From Krasilnikovia cinnamomea (GTDB lineage Bacteria > Actinomycetota > Actinomycetes > Mycobacteriales > Micromonosporaceae): DNA of 64,000 nucleotides. Under the pieces are notes generated by a model. The model saw only the letters and a program-made list of their open reading frames with translations. It was not told where the DNA came from and ran no database searches. Location of the stretch: assembly GCF_004217545.1 (NCBI RefSeq), contig NZ_SHKY01000001.1, positions 3,100,001 to 3,164,000 of the forward strand. Direction: 5' to 3'. Made by a program: the position numbers and the translations under genes. This document shows, piece after piece, positions 35,338 through 43,245 of the stretch (the stretch's first letter is position 1; each line of letters begins with the position of its first letter).

Positions 35338-36543
35338 TCATGCCGGTTGTGTCCTGAGGTAGCGGCCGAAGTGCGGGACGGTGAACGCGACCGTGCCGCG
35401 CCCGCCCGAGTAGATCAGCCCCTTCTTGATGAGCGCGTCGCGGGCGGGTGACAGGCTGGCCGGGCGGCGGCCCAGGGCGCCCGCGATGTCGGCGGTGGGG
35501 ACCGCGGCGTCCATGTCGTCGGCCGCCTCGCCGGAGAGCGCGGCCATGGTGCGCATGTACTCCCGCTCGGCCGGCGTGGCCCGCTCGAACCGCGAGCCGA
35601 AGAACCCGACCGCGAGTTCGGCCTCCGCCTCCGGGGCGGCCACCCGGACGTCCGCGGCGGTGATCGGCGAGGTGGGCGCGTGATCCCAGGTCGCCTTTCC
35701 GTACGCCTGCACGAAGTACGGGTACCCGCCGGACTTCTCGTAGAGCAGGTCCAGCGCCTTGGGCTCGTAGGCGACCTCCTCGCGGGCGGCCGGGGCGCAC
35801 AGGGCGTGGTCGGCGGCGATCCGGTCCAGCCGGTCGATGCGCTGGTACCGGAAGAGCCGCTCCGAGTACGACTTGGCGGCGGAGAGCACGGCGGGCAGGT
35901 GCGGCAGCCCGGCACCGACCACGATCAGCGGGGCGCCGAGCTGGGACAGTTCGTGGCAGGCGGCGCAGAGCGCGGAGACGTCGGCGGGCCCCAGGTCCTG
36001 CATCTCGTCGATGAACAGCGCGATGCCGGTGCCCACGTCGGTGGCCAGCGACGCGGCGTCGGTGAACAGTTCCACGAGGTCGATCTCGATGTCGCCGGAG
36101 TCGGCGCGGCCTCGGGCGGGCGGCACGTCGATGCCGGGCGCCCACCGGTCGCGCAGCTTGGCGCCGGAGTCGCTGGCCCGCAACGCGAACGCCTTCAGCA
36201 CGCCGAGCACCTCGTCCACCCGGTCGGGGTTGCGATGGTGCGGGGTCAGCTCCCGGATCGCCATGTGCAGCGCGCCGGACAGGGGGCGGCGCAGCGACTG
36301 GTCCGGGCGTGCCTCGATCTTGCCGGTGCCCCACAGGCGGCCGATCGCGGCCGAGCGCAGCGTGTTGAGCAGGACGGTCTTGCCGACGCCGCGCAGTCCC
36401 GTCAGGACGAGGCTGCGTTCGGGGCGGGCGCGGGCGACCCGTTCGAGGACGACCTCGAACGCGTCGAGTTCCCGGCCGCGACCGGCCAGCTCGGGGGGTC
36501 GCTGCCCGGCGCCGGGAGCGTACGGGTTCCGTACCGGATCCAC
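35338..36543 (-). CDS. AAA ATPase with C-terminal winged-helix-like domain
   Basis: 401 residues. It opens VDPVRNPYAPGAGQRPPELAGRGREL, followed by Walker A GLRGVGKT at residues 49-56, Walker B and beyond (IALFIDEMQDLGPADV) and a sensor region (LIVVGAGLPHLP). This is the STAND/ORC-like ATPase family widespread in actinobacteria and annotated only as ATP-binding protein. The last 90 residues (TPAEREYMRTMAAL, RDALIKKGLIYSGGRGTVAFTVP) look like a winged helix, so DNA binding is possible. The GTG at 36543 gives the usual N-terminus; an in-frame GTG at 36597 would place the left operator inside the gene. The upstream region carries the twin palindrome described separately, which suggests tight, perhaps self-, regulation. 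Confidence 0.85.
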   Translation of the reverse strand: MDPVRNPYAPGAGQRPPELAGRGRELDAFEVVLERVARARPERSLVLTGLRGVGKTVLLNTLRSAAIGRLWGTGKIEARPDQSLRRPLSGALHMAIRELTPHHRNPDRVDEVLGVLKAFALRASDSGAKLRDRWAPGIDVPPARGRADSGDIEIDLVELFTDAASLATDVGTGIALFIDEMQDLGPADVSALCAACHELSQLGAPLIVVGAGLPHLPAVLSAAKSYSERLFRYQRIDRLDRIAADHALCAPAAREEVAYEPKALDLLYEKSGGYPYFVQAYGKATWDHAPTSPITAADVRVAAPEAEAELAVGFFGSRFERATPAEREYMRTMAALSGEAADDMDAAVPTADIAGALGRRPASLSPARDALIKKGLIYSGGRGTVAFTVPHFGRYLRTQPA

Positions 36544-36564
36544 GGATAGCACCGTATCGGGCTG

Positions 36565-36638
36565 TCTAGCCGAATTGCTAGAGACGGGACTCGACACCCT
36601 TCTAACGTTCTCTAGCGCATGAGCTAGAAACCGCTAGA
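36565..36638. promoter_or_regulatory. Twin TCTAGC-N6-GCTAGA palindromes upstream of the ATPase gene
   Basis: Two copies of TCTAGC-N6-GCTAGA, with different spacer sequences, lie at 36565-36582 and 36611-36628, 46 bases apart centre to centre. A further GCTAGA half-site is at 36633-36638. CTAG is rare in such GC-rich DNA, so repeated arms with identical spacing are unlikely by chance. Probable dimeric regulator sites in the promoter of the ATPase gene. Confidence 0.75.
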
Positions 36639-36643
36639 TCGAC

Positions 36644-37318
36644 CTACCGTTCGCGCAGGCACAGGACGAAGTCGAGGCTGTCCAGCTCGCTGTCGTAGAA
36701 GTACCACTTGGTGTACCGGGGGACCTTGCTGCACTTGACCTTGGCGTCGTCTTCCCCGGTGGTGCGCCCGTCGACCCGCTTGAGCACCTCGTACGTGCCG
36801 GAGGCGCACGGGGTGATCTTCATGATGGGAGAGTCGCCACTCCCCTCGTTGCGGACACACTGCCCCTTCGCCACGAAGCGGGCATCCTCGCTGCTGCGAG
36901 GCTCCACCCCCACGCCCGTGGCGGCGGCACTCGGGGTCGCCAGCGCGCCGGACTGCGACTTGCGCCCCGTGTCCCGGCTGATCAGCCACGCGGTCGTCGC
37001 GAGACCGCCGCAGATCAACAGACCCAGCACCACCACCAGGGCGATGATCGGGGCGTTGCGGCGGCGCGGCTGCGGCCCGCCCGGCGGCGGCCACGCCGTG
37101 GGCGCGCCGGTCGGCGCAGGCGTGTACGGCTGGGGATATCCGGTCGAGGAACCGGTGTCGGTCGGCGTCGAGACCGGATGGGCACCCCAGCCACCCTCCG
37201 GTGCCGCAGCCGTGGGGTGCTCGCCCCAGGGGTCGGCCGGTTCCGTGTACGGCTCGTCGGACCCCGGCGATCCACCGGCGGGCCACGGCCGCCCGGAGTA
37301 CGGGCCGTTCTGCGTCAT
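36644..37318 (-). CDS. Membrane-anchored protein with extracytoplasmic Cys-containing domain
   Basis: 224 residues, resembling the actinobacterial LppU/SCO3897-type proteins. A Pro/Gly/Thr-rich cytoplasmic segment of about 90 residues precedes RRRN and one membrane helix (APIIALVVVLGLLICGGLATTAWLI). An extracytoplasmic domain of about 105 residues follows, with VAKGQCVRNEG, MKITPCASGTYEVLKRVDG, VKCSKVPRYTKWYFYDSELDSLDFVLCLRE; its four cysteines could form two disulfides. AGGAGG lies 7 bases before the ATG at 37318. Function unknown. It precedes the ATPase gene by 100 bases, separated by the palindromes. Confidence 0.82.
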   Translation of the reverse strand: MTQNGPYSGRPWPAGGSPGSDEPYTEPADPWGEHPTAAAPEGGWGAHPVSTPTDTGSSTGYPQPYTPAPTGAPTAWPPPGGPQPRRRNAPIIALVVVLGLLICGGLATTAWLISRDTGRKSQSGALATPSAAATGVGVEPRSSEDARFVAKGQCVRNEGSGDSPIMKITPCASGTYEVLKRVDGRTTGEDDAKVKCSKVPRYTKWYFYDSELDSLDFVLCLRER

Positions 37319-37490
37319 CGGGGTCCTCCTGGCGCACGTTCGCTGTACGCCACCGTAGCGTGCGGCGGCTCCGCGTTCCGTCCCGGAATCGCGCCGACCA
37401 GGGATCATTCCGGCGACAAACGCACGAACGAATGCCGCTGTCGGCAACCCGACCCGCCGGTCGGTCCCACCGCCGATACGGTCCACGGTC

Positions 37491-38231
37491 ATGTCGTTAC
37501 CCATCGTCATTCTCGCGTCCGGATACGGCGCCGCCGCGAGCGCCTTTCTGCCCCGGGTGGCGTACCGGCTGGCCGTCCCGTTCGGGGTTGCGCCGCGGTC
37601 GGCCTGCGCCGGGTGCGGTCGGCCCTTTCCCGCCGGGCTTCGCGGGTGGGTGCGCGTCGGCAGCTCGTGCCCGGGACGGGCGTTCCACCGGGCCTCGCCG
37701 GTGCCGACCGGCCCGCTGGCCATGGTGGCCGCTGGTGGGCTCGCCGCCGCGTTACTGGCGCTCGCGCTGGGGACCGTTGCGGTGCTGCCCGCGCTGCTGC
37801 CGGCCGTGCCGCTCGGCGTGCTGCTGGCCGCGGTGGATCTGCGCTGCCTGCGGCTGCCCGACCCGCTCGTCGGCGCGCTGGCCGCCGTCGTCGTGCCGCC
37901 ACTCGTGCTGCTGGCGCTCGTCGGCGGGGAGCCCGGGCGGCTGGCGCGGGCCGCCGCCGCGGCGGGACTGGCCGGTGCGGCGTACCTGATGGTGGCGCTG
38001 CTGCCCCGGCAGGGACTGGGTTTCGGCGACGTGAAGCTGGCCGCGCTCCTCGCCTTCCCGCTCGGCTTTCTCGGCTGGCCGGCCGTCGCCGCCGGGATGA
38101 TCGCACCGCACCTGGTCAACGGCCCGGTGGCCGTGTTTCTGCTGGTCACCGCCCGGGCCCGCCGGGGTACGGCCCTGCCACTCGGCCCGGCCCTACTGGC
38201 CGGTGCCCTCCTTGGCGTGGTGGCGGCCTGA
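37491..38231 (+). CDS. Prepilin peptidase (A24 aspartyl peptidase)
   Basis: 246 residues with about 7-8 membrane helices. The two catalytic aspartates are visible: AAVDLRCLRLPDPLV and the GxGD motif GLGFGDVKLAALLAF. The N-terminal methylase-like loop keeps one CxxC (SACAGCGRPF), but the second pair is reduced to a single Cys (GSSCPGRAF), so N-methylation may be lost. Such enzymes mature type IV pilin-like or tad pilins. No pilin, secretin or ATPase gene is in the window. Its 3' end, including the stop codon, is duplicated immediately downstream. Confidence 0.9.
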   Translation: MSLPIVILASGYGAAASAFLPRVAYRLAVPFGVAPRSACAGCGRPFPAGLRGWVRVGSSCPGRAFHRASPVPTGPLAMVAAGGLAAALLALALGTVAVLPALLPAVPLGVLLAAVDLRCLRLPDPLVGALAAVVVPPLVLLALVGGEPGRLARAAAAAGLAGAAYLMVALLPRQGLGFGDVKLAALLAFPLGFLGWPAVAAGMIAPHLVNGPVAVFLLVTARARRGTALPLGPALLAGALLGVVAA

Positions 38232-38289
38232 CGCACCGGCTCTGCTGGCCGGTGCCCTCCTTGGCGTGGTGGCGGCCTGACGCACCGGC
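38196..38289 (+). repeat. 45-base perfect tandem duplication at the prepilin peptidase 3' end
   Basis: 38196-38240 is repeated exactly at 38245-38289 (period 49). The copied segment contains the last eleven codons, the stop codon and the bases after it, so the second copy is non-coding. Confidence 0.9.
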
Positions 38290-38301
38290 CCGCCGGTCGG
38301 G

Positions 38302-41300
38302 CTACAGCAGCCGGAGCTGGCGGTCGCGTGGCCGGGACGGGACCGTGTCCCCCATCCGCTCGAACAGTCCCGCGTCGATCGCGTCGAGGAACGGCGTCGG
38401 CGCCTGCTCCCGTTCGCTGCCGTGCCGGAACCGGCGCGCCGCGTGCGTCACGTACAGCCGGTCCTGGGCCCGGGTCAGGCCCACGAAGAACAGCCGCCGC
38501 TCCTCCGCGGTCTGTTCGGCGTCGGCCGCCGCCCCCGGCCAGCGCAGCGGAAGGAGCCCGTCCTCGCAGCCCACCAGGAACACGACCGGGAACTCCAGGC
38601 CCTTCGCCGCGTGCAGGGTCAGCAGGTTCACCGCCTCCGCGCGCGGATCCAGCGCGTCCACCTCGGCGCCCGTCGCGATCTCCTGCAGCAGGCGGGGCAG
38701 GTCGTCGCCGATCCGCTGCGCCAGCGGCGTGAGCAGGTCCGCGGCGGCCCAGATGTCCTCCGGGGCGAGTTGTTCGGCGTCCAGCGTGGGTGCCGCGTAC
38801 CGCTGGGCGAGGACCTGCGCGGTCAGCTTCACCCGGGCCGCCAGCGAGCCGCCCAGGCCGTCCGCGTGGCGCAGCTCGCGGGCCAGCACCTGCACGCCGG
38901 CGTGGTCGCGCAGCCGGTTGTGGGACCGTTTCTGTACGGGCACCCCGGCGCGCGAGAGCGCCGCCACGATCGGCCCCGACTGGGCGTCCGTGCGGTACAG
39001 CACCGCGATGTCCGAGAAGGACACCGCGCCCGGGACGACCGCGCGCCCGTCGACGCGTCCGGAGTCGAGCGAACGGTGCGACAGCCCGCCCACCAGCTCG
39101 TCGACCGTACGGACCACGAAGTCGGCCTCGTCGGCCGCCGAGCCGGCGCGGTAGCGCCCCACCAGCGGCGCCTCGGGGTCGAGCCGGGCCGGGTCGAGCC
39201 GCCGCCCGCGCACCAGCGAGCTCGGCGCGATCGCCTGCACCGCCGCCGCCAGGATCGGCGCCGACGAGCGGTAGTTGCGGGTCAGCCGGACCAGCCGGGC
39301 ATCCGTGAAGTCCTGCGAGAAGCGCAGGAAGTACCCCACGTCGGCGCCGCGGAACGAGTAGATCGCCTGGTCCGGGTCGCCGATCGCGCACAGGTTGCCG
39401 TCGGCCGGGCTGAGCAGGCGCAGCAGCTCGTACTGCACCTCGTCGACGTCCTGGTACTCGTCCACGAAGATCCAGCGCCACCGGTCCCGGTACTGCTGCA
39501 CCAGCGCGGGATCCTCGCGCAGCACGGCGACCGGGAGGGTGAGCAGGTCGTCCAGGTCGACCAGGTTGCGTTGGCGCAGCAGCTTCCCGTACGCGGTCGC
39601 GTCGTCACCGGCCTGTTCCCGGACGGCGTCCCGTTCGGCGTCGTCCGCGATCCGCCACCCCGGACTCAGCCCGGCCGCCTTGGCGTTCTCCGCGAGGATG
39701 GTCAGCCCGACCGCGTGGAACGTGCCGACCGTGATGTCCTCGGCGGCGTCACCGAGCAGCCCGGACAGCCGTACCCGCAGTTCCTCGGCGGCCCGCCGGG
39801 TGAACGTGATCGCGAGGCAGCGCTCGGGGAAGATCCCCAGCTCCGCGCAGAGGTACGCGATGCGGTGCGTCAGCGTGCGCGTCTTGCCCGTACCTGGACC
39901 GGCCACGATCAGCAGCGGCCCGCCCGGCGCGGAGGCGGCCACCCGCTGCATCGCGTCCAGCCGGTCGAGCAGCCCCGTGCCGACCTCTTCCATCCCGGCC
40001 AGCATCGGCTCGAACGGCTCGTGCGGGCTCGGCGGCGGGGGCAGCGGTGGTGCCGGGGCCGGTACGGTCTTGCGCGGTTCCCGGACCTTCGGCGTGGGCA
40101 CCTTGCCGAGCTGCGGCTCGGAGCGCCGCTGATGCGGGACGGTCGCCGCGGCGGGCACGTCGAACAGCGTCTCCACCTGCGGGGCGCTCGCCCGGTTGCG
40201 CAGCTCCCCCGGCTCGAACAGGGTGATCACGCCGTACTCGCCGTCGTAGCCCGGGATCCGGCGGACCGCGCCCCGGCGCAGCCGGTCGATCGCCTCGCGC
40301 AGGTGCTCACCACCCGCCTGCCCGATCGCGTCCAGCGGCACCGTACGCAGCATGCCCAGCTCGGTGCCGAGCGTGGCGACGAGGTGGTTGAGCTGCGCCT
40401 CGACCGTCTTGGACTTCGGGCCGACGCCGCTGATCTCGCCGAGGATCTCGTGCAGCTGGATGAGGTGTTCGACCCGCTGCGGGCGCCGTCCCGCGCCCGG
40501 CGGGCGGTCGGCCAGGTCCTCGACCCGGCTCAGCACCCCGACCGTCAGCGGCTTGCCGCACTCCGGGCACCGGCCGCCGGCCTCCCGGGTACGGGCGGGC
40601 TCCCAGTTCACCGCGCAGGCGCGGTGGCCGTCCGCGTGGTACTTGCCCTCCTCCGGGAAGAACTCGATCGTGCCCGCGAGGGTGTGCCCGTCCTTGATCG
40701 CGAAGTAGTCCGGGGTGCCGGTGAACAGGGTCGCCTCGCGGGCCAGCGCGGCCGGGGAGTGCGCGTCCGAGTTGGACACCAGGCGGTAGCGGTCCAGGCT
40801 GGACACCCGCCAGTTCATCTCCGGGTCCGACGACAGGCCGGTCTCCACGGCGGTGATGTGTTCGGCCAGGTCGGCGTAGCAGTCCGCGATCGCGTCGAAG
40901 CCGGACTTCGAGCCGAGCGCGGAGAACCACGGGGTCCAGATGTGTGCGGGCACCAGGTAGGCGTCCGGGCTGGCCTCCAGCGTGATCTCCAGCAGGTCGC
41001 GGGAGTCCAGGCCCAGGATCGGGCGGCCGTCGGCGGTCAGGTTGCCGACCCGGCCGAGCGCGGTGTTGAACCGCGCCGCCGCGTCCAGATCGGGCATGTA
41101 GATCAGGTGGTGCACCTTACGGGTGCGGTCGTCCCGCTTGTAGATCGTCGAGATCTCGACGCTGAGCATGAAGGTCGCCTCGGGGGTGTCCCGCAACGAA
41201 CCCGGCAGGCGCTGCTCGACGCCCGCCCGCAGGTCGTCGGTGAGCCGGAACAGGCCCGCCCCGGCGGGCACCAGGCTCTGCCGGAGGTGCTCGAACCACG

Positions 41301-41475
41301 CCGGATGCGTGAAGTCGCCCGTGCCGAGCACCGCGATGCCCTTGCGGCGGGCCCACCAGGCGAGGTTGGGCAGCGTGAGGTCACGGCTGCAGGCGCGCGA
41401 ATACTTCGAGTGAATGTGCAGGTCCGCGACGTACGTGTCCGCGGTGACCGAGGACCCTGCGCTGAACGAGGGCAC
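38302..41475 (-). CDS. EndoQ-type PHP endonuclease fused to UvrD-family helicase
   Basis: 1057 residues with two enzymes in one chain. Residues about 16-440 match endonuclease Q, which cuts DNA 5' of deaminated or abasic lesions: VADLHIHSKYSRACSRDL, LGTGDFTHPAWFEHL, PAHIWTPWFS, LSSDPEMNWRVSSLDRY, LVSNSDAHSP and the zinc region RACAVNWEP...CPECGKPLTVGV. A Pro-rich linker follows. Residues about 490-1057 are a superfamily 1 helicase: VAGPGTGKTRTLTHRIA (near 525), FVDEYQDVDEVQYELL, GDPDQAIYSFRGA, LTRNYRS, LLTLHAAKGLEF and FVGLTRAQDRLYVTHA. All motifs look intact. The GTG at 41475 is used because AGGAT precedes it; other starts add unrelated residues. It suggests coupled lesion incision and strand displacement. 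Confidence 0.93.
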   Translation of the reverse strand: MPSFSAGSSVTADTYVADLHIHSKYSRACSRDLTLPNLAWWARRKGIAVLGTGDFTHPAWFEHLRQSLVPAGAGLFRLTDDLRAGVEQRLPGSLRDTPEATFMLSVEISTIYKRDDRTRKVHHLIYMPDLDAAARFNTALGRVGNLTADGRPILGLDSRDLLEITLEASPDAYLVPAHIWTPWFSALGSKSGFDAIADCYADLAEHITAVETGLSSDPEMNWRVSSLDRYRLVSNSDAHSPAALAREATLFTGTPDYFAIKDGHTLAGTIEFFPEEGKYHADGHRACAVNWEPARTREAGGRCPECGKPLTVGVLSRVEDLADRPPGAGRRPQRVEHLIQLHEILGEISGVGPKSKTVEAQLNHLVATLGTELGMLRTVPLDAIGQAGGEHLREAIDRLRRGAVRRIPGYDGEYGVITLFEPGELRNRASAPQVETLFDVPAAATVPHQRRSEPQLGKVPTPKVREPRKTVPAPAPPLPPPPSPHEPFEPMLAGMEEVGTGLLDRLDAMQRVAASAPGGPLLIVAGPGTGKTRTLTHRIAYLCAELGIFPERCLAITFTRRAAEELRVRLSGLLGDAAEDITVGTFHAVGLTILAENAKAAGLSPGWRIADDAERDAVREQAGDDATAYGKLLRQRNLVDLDDLLTLPVAVLREDPALVQQYRDRWRWIFVDEYQDVDEVQYELLRLLSPADGNLCAIGDPDQAIYSFRGADVGYFLRFSQDFTDARLVRLTRNYRSSAPILAAAVQAIAPSSLVRGRRLDPARLDPEAPLVGRYRAGSAADEADFVVRTVDELVGGLSHRSLDSGRVDGRAVVPGAVSFSDIAVLYRTDAQSGPIVAALSRAGVPVQKRSHNRLRDHAGVQVLARELRHADGLGGSLAARVKLTAQVLAQRYAAPTLDAEQLAPEDIWAAADLLTPLAQRIGDDLPRLLQEIATGAEVDALDPRAEAVNLLTLHAAKGLEFPVVFLVGCEDGLLPLRWPGAAADAEQTAEERRLFFVGLTRAQDRLYVTHAARRFRHGSEREQAPTPFLDAIDAGLFERMGDTVPSRPRDRQLRLL

Positions 41476-41656
41476 GCCGCATCCTGTCACGGGCACACCT
41501 GTACGCGCGCGCCGCCACGCGCGGAGTGACCCATTCGATCCACGCGCGGATGACCGGCTGCACCGTGGCGCAGCCGGGGCCGCGCGGGCAGGCCGGTCAA
41601 CTACGCATCCTCGACCGTGGCCGTGCCCGGCACCGGGCAACGCCGCGAATTCACTG

Positions 41657-43006
41657 TCACGGGGTACGCAACTCGACGAGCGTCACCTGCGGCGGGGCGC
41701 CGACGCGCACCGGCGGCCCCCAGAAGCCCGCGCCGTTGGTCACGTACAGCGGCACGCCGTCGACCTCGCCGTAGCCGCTGACCACCGGCTGGCCCGCGGC
41801 CTTGACGACCAGGTTGAACGGCGCCAGCTGGCCGCCGTGGGTGTGGCCGGACAACTGGAGGTCCACGCCGTAGCCGGCGGCCTCGTGGACCTGCACCGGC
41901 TGGTGTGCCAGCAGCACCACGGGGCGGGCGGGGTCCCGGTCACCGAGCGCCTTGCGGAAGTCCGGACCCTCCCCGTACTCCACCCCGGCCAGGTCGTTGA
42001 CCCCGGCCAGGTCCAGCCCGCCGAGCGCGACACGCTCGTTCTGCAGCGGGCGTACGCCCAACCGCGCGACCTCCGCCACCCATTCCTGGTAGTCCGGCCG
42101 GTAGTACTCGTGGTTGCCGGTCACGAAGTAGGCGCCCTGCCTGGACGTGATCCGCGCCAGGGGCTCGGCGTACCGGCCCAGCTCCGCCACGCTGCCGTCG
42201 ACGAGGTCGCCGACGATGCAGACCACGTCCGCGTCCAGCGAGTTGATGATGTCGACGATGCGGCCGACGTGGTGGGAGGCGCTCAGCGGGCCGAGGTGGA
42301 TGTCGGACACCACCGCCAACCGGGTGCCGTCCAGTCCGCGGGGCAGCTTGGCCAGGGGAATCCGGACCCGGTCCAGTTGCGGCGGCCCGAGCGCGGTGTG
42401 GACGCCGTACCCGGTGATGCCGGCCGCCGTAAGCCCGGCGAAGATCGCCGCGCCGCGCGCCAGCAGCAGCCGCCGGTCGATCCCGGCGTCCTCGGCCGGT
42501 CCGCTGGCGTCATGGGGCGGTCTGCCGGCGTCCTCGGCCGGTCCGCTGGCGTCATGGGGCGGTCTGCCGGTGTCCTCGGCCGGTCCGCTTGTGTCGTGGA
42601 TCGTCCCGGTGTCCGGGGTCGTTTCCAACCGGCCGGGATCGCGGGCGGGCAGCGCAATCGACGCGGCGACCGTGACCGGCTCACCTGCCGGGCGCCCGGA
42701 CACGGCCCGGCGGCGCAGCCACAGGCCGATCAGCAGTCGCGGCACCTCCAGCACCGCCAGCACCACGAGCAGGTAGAACATCAGCGCGATCCACAGATAC
42801 CCCACCCAGCCGATCCACTCGGCGTTGCCGCCCCGGGTCAGGAAGAGGGTGGCCGGGGCGAGCACCGCCAGCAGGACCGCCACGGCCGCGCCGATCCGCC
42901 GGGACCGACCCGGGCGCAGCGGGTCACGGACGAGGCGCTTCCACAGGTACAGGTGGATCAGCCCGAGGACGGCGAGGACCACGGCGAGGAATGCGATCAC
43001 GGTCAT
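41657..43006 (-). CDS. Membrane metallophosphoesterase (calcineurin-like)
   Basis: 449 residues. Four N-terminal membrane helices (MTVIAFLAVVLAVLGLIHLY; GAAVAVLLAVLAPATLFL; WVGYLWIALMFYLLVVLAVL; then a fourth after the repeat, LLLARGAAIFAGLTAAGITG) surround a cytosolic or external linker with a 14-residue repeat. The phosphoesterase domain follows with SDIHLGPLS, GDLVDGSV, GNHEYYRP, LLAHQP and SGHTHGGQ, the complete YkuE-type metal site. The ATG at 43006 overlaps the moaD stop (ATGA), so it is translationally coupled to the Moco gene. The substrate is unknown; a link to Moco is positional only. Confidence 0.9.
   Translation of the reverse strand: MTVIAFLAVVLAVLGLIHLYLWKRLVRDPLRPGRSRRIGAAVAVLLAVLAPATLFLTRGGNAEWIGWVGYLWIALMFYLLVVLAVLEVPRLLIGLWLRRRAVSGRPAGEPVTVAASIALPARDPGRLETTPDTGTIHDTSGPAEDTGRPPHDASGPAEDAGRPPHDASGPAEDAGIDRRLLLARGAAIFAGLTAAGITGYGVHTALGPPQLDRVRIPLAKLPRGLDGTRLAVVSDIHLGPLSASHHVGRIVDIINSLDADVVCIVGDLVDGSVAELGRYAEPLARITSRQGAYFVTGNHEYYRPDYQEWVAEVARLGVRPLQNERVALGGLDLAGVNDLAGVEYGEGPDFRKALGDRDPARPVVLLAHQPVQVHEAAGYGVDLQLSGHTHGGQLAPFNLVVKAAGQPVVSGYGEVDGVPLYVTNGAGFWGPPVRVGAPPQVTLVELRTP
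42488..42594. repeat. 42-base in-frame tandem repeat
   Basis: Units start at 42488, 42530 and 42572 (two full, one partial). They encode PAEDAGRPPHDASG repeats in the linker of the metallophosphoesterase. The first two copies are nearly identical. Confidence 0.85.
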
Positions 43007-43242
43007 CCGCCCGCGAACGGCGGCAGGACGTCCACGGTCGCCGCGGCCGGCAGCGCCGCCGCACGGTCGTGGCACTGCAGGCCGTCGACCAGGTAGCTGG
43101 CCGCCTTGAGCACCACCGCGAGGCGTTCACCGTGCCGGGCGGTGAGCTGGTCCACGAGGTCGTCGAGCGAGCTCGCGCCGACGCTCTCGGTGCTGACCCC
43201 GGACGCGGCGCGCGCCCCGGCGAAGTAGCGGACGGTCAACAC
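43003..43242 (-). CDS. moaD: Molybdopterin synthase small subunit MoaD
   Basis: 79-residue ubiquitin-like sulfur carrier. It starts LTVRYFAGARAASGVSTE and ends in the obligatory Gly-Gly (DVLPPFAGG), the site of thiocarboxylation. The GTG at 43242 is 3 bases after the moaA stop, and its own stop overlaps the next gene by ATGA. It has Cys in GLQCHDRA, not expected to matter. It works with MoaE encoded at 32.8 kb. Confidence 0.94.
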   Translation of the reverse strand: MLTVRYFAGARAASGVSTESVGASSLDDLVDQLTARHGERLAVVLKAASYLVDGLQCHDRAAALPAAATVDVLPPFAGG

Positions 43243-43245
43243 CGG

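Noticed and set aside
36644-39481. 945-codon open frame joining the UvrD region and the membrane-anchored protein
   Set aside because: Only the last 225 codons are a real gene with its own ribosome site. The upstream part is the helicase gene read in a wrong frame.
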